48,637 nucleotides of DNA from positions 1 to 48,637 of the forward strand of contig JAURIR010000008.1 of the NCBI GenBank assembly GCA_030832645.1, in the 5' to 3' direction. The notes below the pieces were generated by a model, which had not been told where the DNA came from, searched no databases, and worked only from the letters and a program-made list of their open reading frames with translations. The DNA comes from Chitinophagales bacterium (GTDB lineage Bacteria > Bacteroidota > Bacteroidia > Chitinophagales > Chitinophagaceae). The position numbers and the translations under genes were made by a program. The stretch's first letter is position 1. Each line of letters starts with the position of its first letter. Positions 44,889 to 48,637 of the stretch are shown one piece after another.

Positions 44889-44960
44889 TGGAAACCTTAA
44901 CGTTGGATAAAGTTAGAACCTTGTAGCTTGAAAAGGAATGTATTTTTCTGTAAATAATTG

Positions 44961-44968
44961 TAGTTTTG
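44961..44968 (+). promoter_or_regulatory. -7 promoter element before the 44985 outer-membrane protein gene
   Basis: TAGTTTTG matches TAnnTTTG fully and ends 16 bases before the ATG at 44985. No well-placed -33 box is seen. Confidence 0.45.
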
Positions 44969-44984
44969 CGGCTTAATTTATTGA

Positions 44985-45749
44985 ATGAAGCAATCCATTT
45001 TACTCGCTTTATCCATTCTGTACGTCTCAATCACCGTTGCTCAAACAAGTTCCGATTCTACCACTAAACCTCTACAGATCAACGGAACCATTGGACTCAC
45101 CAACAACGGGATATCAATCATACCAACATTTTCATTGAATGCACCTGCCACTCTCTTCAATTTTTCCATCAGAAAAAATCGGCTGTCGTTCGATCCTGAT
45201 ATACGTCTCGCCTTGGATGGTAGGAAGGGTGGTATGTTATTTTGGTTTCGCTATAAATTCATTCAGCAGAAAAAATTTAATTTGAGCGCAGGCATTCACC
45301 CTGCTTATAATTTTGCATTGAGAACAATTACTGAAAGCGGGAAAACCTGGCAGATCACTCAAGCCAGAAGATTTATTGCATATGAAATAGCTCCAAGCTT
45401 TGTACTTTCCAAACACCTCAGCGTAGGACCTTATTTACTAAGAGGTATGGGATTGCAAAAAGACGGACCGATATCAACTGTTTTCCTTGCATTCAATACC
45501 AATATATCGAATCTAGCGCTTGGAAGCCATGTACGATTTTCGTGGACTCCTCAATTTTATTATCTCTATTTGGATAAGAAAGAGGGTTTTTATATGGCAA
45601 ATATTTTAAGATTATCGCATACAAAGTCGCCTTTTTCACTGCAATCGGTCATGAACAAAGAGTTCACGTCTACTATTTCTGGAAGTAAAAATTTCGCCTG
45701 GAATATTATCTTGAACTATTCCTTTGGGCATCAGTATATAAGAAAGTGA
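44985..45749 (+). CDS. Exported protein, probable small outer-membrane beta-barrel
   Basis: I do not recognise the family. The 254 residues start with a signal peptide (MKQSILLALSILYVSITVAQ). About 220 residues rich in alternating aromatic strands follow (KGGMLFWFRYKFIQQKKFNL, HLSVGPYLLRGMGLQ). It ends NIILNYSFGHQYIRK, consistent with a 10-12 strand outer-membrane barrel. It is divergent from the DUF5723-like gene and just upstream of the tRNA/GIY-YIG unit. Confidence 0.75.
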   Translation: MKQSILLALSILYVSITVAQTSSDSTTKPLQINGTIGLTNNGISIIPTFSLNAPATLFNFSIRKNRLSFDPDIRLALDGRKGGMLFWFRYKFIQQKKFNLSAGIHPAYNFALRTITESGKTWQITQARRFIAYEIAPSFVLSKHLSVGPYLLRGMGLQKDGPISTVFLAFNTNISNLALGSHVRFSWTPQFYYLYLDKKEGFYMANILRLSHTKSPFSLQSVMNKEFTSTISGSKNFAWNIILNYSFGHQYIRK

Positions 45750-45776
45750 GTTTACTTGATTAATTTTGTCTTCAGC

Positions 45777-45856
45777 GGTCCCGTAGTTCAACGCCTGCCT
45801 GCCGAAGGCAGGGATAGAATATCTACCTTCGGTAGACAGGGAAGTTTCCTAAACTT
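45777..45856 (+). pseudogene. Truncated tRNA-Arg(CCU) 5' copy carrying two 19-nt hairpin insertions
   Basis: With 45794-45812 and 45822-45840 removed, the remaining 42 bases are identical to the first 42 bases of the intact tRNA-Arg at 46137-46178. Homology begins exactly at tRNA position 1 and stops inside the 3' side of the anticodon stem. The T-arm and acceptor 3' strand are absent, so it cannot make a tRNA. The insertions fall between the two D-loop Gs and between positions 26 and 27. Confidence 0.85.
45794..45840. repeat. Pair of inverted 19-nt hairpin elements with compensating differences
   Basis: Insertion 1 (45794-45812) is a hairpin CCTG-CCTGCC-GAA-GGCAGG. Insertion 2 (45822-45840) is the reverse complement of CCTG-TCTACC-GAA-GGTAGA. 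The two differ at four positions, which form two base pairs (C-G to T-A, G-C to A-T), so the stem is kept in both. They are separated by nine tRNA-derived bases. This resembles a miniature REP-like palindromic element. Confidence 0.75.
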
Positions 45857-45869
45857 GATATATATTAAG

Positions 45870-45901
45870 TTGTAGGATATGAAATTGAGAAGATAAATTT
45901 G
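45870..45901 (+). promoter_or_regulatory. Promoter for the GIY-YIG gene
   Basis: TTG (45870-45872), a 21-base spacer and TAAATTTG (45894-45901) form a complete Bacteroidota-type promoter. The -7 box ends 5 bases before the GTG start, so the transcript would be essentially leaderless and could continue into the tRNA. Confidence 0.6.
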
Positions 45902-45906
45902 ATTTT

Positions 45907-46146
45907 GTGATTGAGGTGTATGCAATTGTGAGTGAAAAGAATAGTGATATTTATGTTGGAATGGCTTTAAGTGCTCTGCGAAGACTTAAAGAGCATAATA
46001 GTGGAAAAAGTAAATACACTAAAGGGTTAAGGCCCTGGAGATTATTCAAAATTGAATATTTCCCAGATTGGTCATCAGCTAGAGTTCGTGAAAAATATTT
46101 GAAATCAGGAGTTGGCAAAGAATTTCTGAAATCATTGGTCCCGTAG
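45907..46146 (+). CDS. GIY-YIG nuclease-domain protein embedded at a tRNA gene
   Basis: This 79-residue protein is a minimal GIY-YIG domain: EVYAIVSEKNSDIYVGMALS (degenerate GIY and YVG), the Arg in LRRLKEHN, SKYTKGLRPWRLF, and the metal-binding Glu in VREKYLKSGVGKEF. The family includes homing endonucleases and UvrC-type nucleases. It starts with GTG and has its own promoter. Its stop TAG is inside the intact tRNA-Arg (10 base overlap; the last codons GTC CCG are tRNA bases). A broken copy of the tRNA 5' half lies upstream. Placement suggests it belongs to a tRNA-associated mobile unit; nuclease activity is untested. Confidence 0.85.
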   Translation: MIEVYAIVSEKNSDIYVGMALSALRRLKEHNSGKSKYTKGLRPWRLFKIEYFPDWSSARVREKYLKSGVGKEFLKSLVP

Positions 46147-46211
46147 TTCAACGGATAGAATAGAAGTTTCCTAAACTTTAGATCCCAGTTCGATTCTGGG
46201 CGGGACTACCA
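46137..46211 (+). tRNA. tRNA-Arg (anticodon CCU)
   Basis: The sequence folds into a complete cloverleaf. The acceptor stem is GGTCCCG with CGGGACT (first pair a G-U wobble), the D-arm GTTC/GAAT with loop AACGGATA, and the anticodon stem GAAGT/ACTTT with loop TTCCTAA, so the anticodon is CCT. The variable loop is AGAT and the T-arm CCCAG/CTGGG with loop TTCGATT. Discriminator A and an encoded CCA follow. CCU reads AGG (Arg). Its first 10 bases are shared with the end of the GIY-YIG ORF. Confidence 0.95.
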
Positions 46212-46221
46212 ATCTTTAGAG

Positions 46222-47610
46222 GTGTTGAAGTACATAGTAACTATTTTCTTTTGTATATCCCTTTTCACCAGCATCTTTGCTCATCCCGGCGGACACTACA
46301 AACAAAATAAGGATGTGTTGAATCAGTGGGAATTGAAAGACGGAAAAATTGTTAAAGGAAACTTTTCTTTTTCCATAAACAAAGAAGTATACCTCGAACA
46401 ATACAACGGAAAAATAATTTCTTATACACTGGGACAATTTTCAAATCAGGATCAGTTGTTCCTGAAAGAAAAAATTAGAAGAGCTGCACAATTCAATCAG
46501 CAACCATTTGCATTTACCAAGTCAACGCCCATCAATAAAAATCCTTCTATTATACTATTGACCATTCTTTTGATCGGATTTGTTTTTCTACTATATCAGA
46601 TCCCAACAGAAAGATTTATACCATCCACTACACTGTTCCAACACCTGAGACCAATTATAGCTGGAAGCTTTGTACTCATCTATATTATTGCATGCACAAA
46701 AAAAGAAACAACTACTCCTTCCAACATCAATAATAATTCGTCGTCTAGTATTCCCAAAACAAGAATAACCTTTCTTGATTCAGCGTTCCAACTATACAAG
46801 CCTGCAATTTCCACCAATTCAGATAATACCTATTATTATGTAGCGGGAAACGGGATCCCTACTCATGGAATGATGATTGGCATTACCAGCTGGCAGCAGC
46901 AAGTCCCCATTCCACAAGCGTATACCGGATCAAACAGTTGGTCGATTCCACTTCAACCTTCGTATGCAACTACTCCTTTGAGTACCAAATCAAATTTGAT
47001 GAAAGGCGCTGTTGCTATTGCCATCAATGGTATACCCATCTTCAATGCACTCAATAACAGAGGCGAAGACTCCTATGCTATTGGTGAATTAGATAATTGG
47101 GGAGGACATTGCGGAAGAGCCGATGACTACCACTATCATGCTGCACCTATGCACCTGAATGAAAGCACCCCAAAACTTCCTATAGCAATTGGACTGGATG
47201 GATTCTCTGTATATGGATCTAAAGAACCGAATGGAAATATGATGAATGCACTAGATACCTGCCATGGACATATTGGCGACGATGGAATTTATCATTATCA
47301 CGGAACATCAACTTACCCTTATGTAATAGGAGCGATGAAAGGAAAGGTAAATCTAGATCCCTCCACTCCCGCTCCCGAAAATCAAATCCTGCCTCAGGCA
47401 TTTGCAAAAGCTGCAAGGCCAGCATTGACTCCCTTGAAAGGCGCAGTGATTACCGACTTCAAAGCTAATGGAAGTAATGGTTATAACTTAACGTATAAAA
47501 TCGGAACTAAATTTGGTTACGTGAATTACAGTTGGGATGCGAATAATAAATTTACCTATACGCTCATTGATACAGCCGGCGTTTCAACAACGACAACATA
47601 TCAACGATAA
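46222..47610 (+). CDS. SHD1-like domain fused to a YHYH-domain (lipo)protein
   Basis: The 462-residue protein starts with GTG 10 bases after the tRNA CCA. Residues 1-20 are a signal peptide. Residues 34-85 (NQWELKDGKIVKGNF, QYNGKIISYTLGQFSNQDQL) resemble an SLA1-homology-1 (SHD1) domain. A membrane segment follows (about 109-125). Residues 143-158 (RPIIAGSFVLIYIIAC) look exactly like a lipoprotein signal with Cys158. The C-terminal domain has two YHYH motifs (303-306 and 357-360), two Cys (297, 347) and the HCGRADDYHYH / TCHGHIGDDGIYHYHG pattern of YHYH proteins. It therefore looks like two exported proteins fused. Function unknown. Confidence 0.78.
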   Translation: MLKYIVTIFFCISLFTSIFAHPGGHYKQNKDVLNQWELKDGKIVKGNFSFSINKEVYLEQYNGKIISYTLGQFSNQDQLFLKEKIRRAAQFNQQPFAFTKSTPINKNPSIILLTILLIGFVFLLYQIPTERFIPSTTLFQHLRPIIAGSFVLIYIIACTKKETTTPSNINNNSSSSIPKTRITFLDSAFQLYKPAISTNSDNTYYYVAGNGIPTHGMMIGITSWQQQVPIPQAYTGSNSWSIPLQPSYATTPLSTKSNLMKGAVAIAINGIPIFNALNNRGEDSYAIGELDNWGGHCGRADDYHYHAAPMHLNESTPKLPIAIGLDGFSVYGSKEPNGNMMNALDTCHGHIGDDGIYHYHGTSTYPYVIGAMKGKVNLDPSTPAPENQILPQAFAKAARPALTPLKGAVITDFKANGSNGYNLTYKIGTKFGYVNYSWDANNKFTYTLIDTAGVSTTTTYQR

Positions 47611-47616
47611 TGCCTT

Positions 47617-48039
47617 CTAAGATGAGAGATGCTTATTCGCAAACTCCCTGCAATAATCTTTGATCATTTCTCTTACCTGTGTAAATGCTTGCTGGATTTC
47701 TTCATCTGTTCCCGTTGCCTTTGCGGGATCTGGAAAATTATAATGAAATTTTTGTGCCCTGGTAGGAAAATAAGGACAACGTTCTTTCGCATTGTCGCAT
47801 ACAGTCATCACAAAATCAAAATCGACATCTTGATACTCTAACACATTGTTTGAAGTGTGAGACGAAATATCAATGCCGTCTTCCTGCATCGTTGCGATGG
47901 CTTTGGGATTGACTCCGTGGGTCTCAACTCCCGCACTATAAACCTCTGCCTTGTTCCCTGCAAAATGCTTCAGATATCCATGTGCAATTTGACTACGGCA
48001 ACTGTTACCGGTGCATAAAATCAGTACTTTCTTTGGCAT
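47617..48039 (-). CDS. arsC: Arsenate reductase, thioredoxin-coupled (LMW phosphatase fold)
   Basis: The 140-residue protein has the P-loop LCTGNSCRSQIAHGYL (Cys9, Cys14, Arg15). It also has the two resolving cysteines in VCDNAKERCPYFP (Cys81, Cys88) and the acid FPDPAKATGTDEEI. These are the features of Staphylococcus-type ArsC, which reduces arsenate to arsenite using thioredoxin. A protein tyrosine phosphatase would lack the extra cysteine pair. No arsR, arsB or acr3 lies adjacent in the window. The start at 48039 is preferred, since a promoter box sits inside the longer frame. Confidence 0.92.
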   Translation of the reverse strand: MPKKVLILCTGNSCRSQIAHGYLKHFAGNKAEVYSAGVETHGVNPKAIATMQEDGIDISSHTSNNVLEYQDVDFDFVMTVCDNAKERCPYFPTRAQKFHYNFPDPAKATGTDEEIQQAFTQVREMIKDYCREFANKHLSS

Positions 48040-48056
48040 ATGCAAGTTTGAATCTC

Positions 48057-48064
48057 CAAAATTA
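48057..48064 (-). promoter_or_regulatory. -7 promoter element for arsC
   Basis: The minus strand reads TAATTTTG, a full TAnnTTTG match, 17 bases before the arsC ATG. It supports the shorter 140-residue ArsC. Confidence 0.45.
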
Positions 48065-48133
48065 TAAATCGGAAAACTATTCCATGTTAATTCTGCATTA
48101 TTTTTTACATTAGTATCCACCAATTGCTGCCAT

Positions 48134-48637
48134 ATGAAACAAAAAAGAATTCTCGCATCGGTTACTTTTATTTTTCTTTCCTTTCGCCTCTTTGCCCAAT
48201 TCTCCCCCGCTGAAATGTCGAAATTGATAGATAAGCAATTTCAATTTGCGGCAAAACAATTGAAAGTACTTGAACACAATGTTCCTGATACGGTCATGCC
48301 AAAAACATTGAATACCTCTACGGGTAAAGTGGAAGTAAGTCCAACCACCTGGTGGTGCAGTGGATTTTTCCCAGGCAGCCTCCTCTACACCTACGAGCAT
48401 ACAAACGATCAAGAAATTCTTCGCATCGCAAAAAAAAGAATGGCACTCCAAGAGCCAATGAAACATTATACCGGTAACCACGACTTAGGTTTCATGATGT
48501 ACAACCCATTTGGCAATGCATATCGTTTATTTAAAAACCCAAAAGATAAAGCAACCATTGACACTGCCGCCATGTCATTGATAACCCGTTACCGCCCACA
48601 AATCAAATCGATTCAAAGCTGGAACAAGAATAAAAAT
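48134..48637 (+). CDS. Unsaturated glucuronyl hydrolase (GH88), 5' part
   Basis: The frame is open from ATG 48134 to the window end (168 codons), so the gene is truncated by the window. It has a signal peptide (LASVTFIFLSFRLFAQ). The mature part includes TTWWCSGFFPGSLLYTYEHT and the catalytic-Asp motif NHDLGFMMYNPFGNAYRLF, both typical of GH88. These enzymes remove the unsaturated uronic acid left by polysaccharide lyases on glycosaminoglycan- or ulvan-like sugars. It is divergent from arsC. Whether it belongs to a polysaccharide utilisation locus lies beyond the window. Confidence 0.9.
   Translation, partial: MKQKRILASVTFIFLSFRLFAQFSPAEMSKLIDKQFQFAAKQLKVLEHNVPDTVMPKTLNTSTGKVEVSPTTWWCSGFFPGSLLYTYEHTNDQEILRIAKKRMALQEPMKHYTGNHDLGFMMYNPFGNAYRLFKNPKDKATIDTAAMSLITRYRPQIKSIQSWNKNKN

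Noticed and set aside
45777-45856. Second functional tRNA gene with introns
   Set aside because: The 3' half (T-arm and acceptor strand) is absent, so no tRNA could form even if the two hairpins were removed.
48040-48123. 28-residue N-terminal extension of ArsC
   Set aside because: Would place residues before the P-loop that the family lacks, and contains the likely arsC promoter.
48110-48481. Minus-strand frame opposite the GH88 gene
   Set aside because: The plus strand encodes a clear signal peptide and GH88 motifs through the same bases.
1-48637. CRISPR arrays, insertion sequences, prophage or secretion islands
   Set aside because: No regularly spaced identical repeats, transposase, integrase or phage genes were seen; gene content is mostly housekeeping.

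Overview
The window looks like a chromosomal stretch of a Bacteroidota (Bacteroidetes) bacterium, most likely Chitinophagaceae-like. The DNA is AT-leaning. Many start codons have the Bacteroidota -7 promoter element TAnnTTTG a few bases upstream. Gene content and order are typical of the phylum: gldC, a DUF6089-uppS-bamA-skp-skp block, DUF4290-murA-gmk, a UpxY-type NusG paralogue and an azurin-fused ThuA/dehydrogenase. Nearly all of it is densely packed housekeeping DNA with no gene-free gap over 300 bases. No insertion sequence, prophage, CRISPR array or rRNA is visible.

Layout. 1-5.6 kb: 3' end of a PBP4-type carboxypeptidase (dacB), mutL, and a GH3/beta-lactamase fusion. 5.6-12.9 kb: a minus-strand run tatC-rpiB-M28 peptidase-nusG-like-carH-like-ECF sigma-crtI-crtB, which appears to be a B12/light-controlled carotenoid locus with a striking repeat operator in front of the sigma gene. 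13-16.7 kb: small housekeeping genes (yidD, sod, tadA, rnpA, rpmH, murI). 16.7-25.3 kb: an envelope block (CBS protein, POTRA/barrel protein, nadK, DUF6089, uppS, bamA, two Skp-like chaperones) closed by a strong terminator. 25.3-28.3 kb: gldC-yqeY-cvpA-alpha/beta hydrolase and a short glycosyltransferase. 28.4-31.9 kb: a trans-sulfuration enzyme, TIGR02757 and lysS. 31.9-38.7 kb: a sugar-oxidation cluster (TIM-barrel isomerase, Gfo/Idh/MocA oxidoreductase, giant ThuA-dehydrogenase-azurin protein) with a divergent HGSNAT-like acetyltransferase. 38.7-43.4 kb: SRAP peptidase, then DUF4290-murA-gmk-CNNM transporter. 43.4-48.6 kb: two outer-membrane proteins, a broken tRNA copy plus GIY-YIG ORF plus intact tRNA-Arg(CCU), an SHD1-like/YHYH fusion, arsC, and the start of a GH88 glucuronyl hydrolase.

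Most notable points: (1) a roughly 360-bp unit in which a GIY-YIG nuclease ORF lies between a tRNA-Arg 5' half (42/42 identical once two 19-nt hairpin insertions are removed) and the intact tRNA, with the ORF stop codon inside the tRNA; (2) two copies of TTTGTTTAA-N16-TTAAACAAA with identical geometry next to a CarH-like regulator and carotenoid genes; (3) active-site changes in MurA (Cys to Asp), MutL (degraded endonuclease and metal motifs) and the GH3 domain (acid/base His to Gln); (4) the fused YHYH and ThuA-azurin proteins; (5) heptanucleotide GTTRNNN repeats at two operon junctions; (6) all seven convergent gene pairs separated by 10 bp or less, or overlapping; (7) -7 elements so close to start codons that leaderless mRNAs are likely.

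All functional assignments come from reading motifs by eye. No database search was run.
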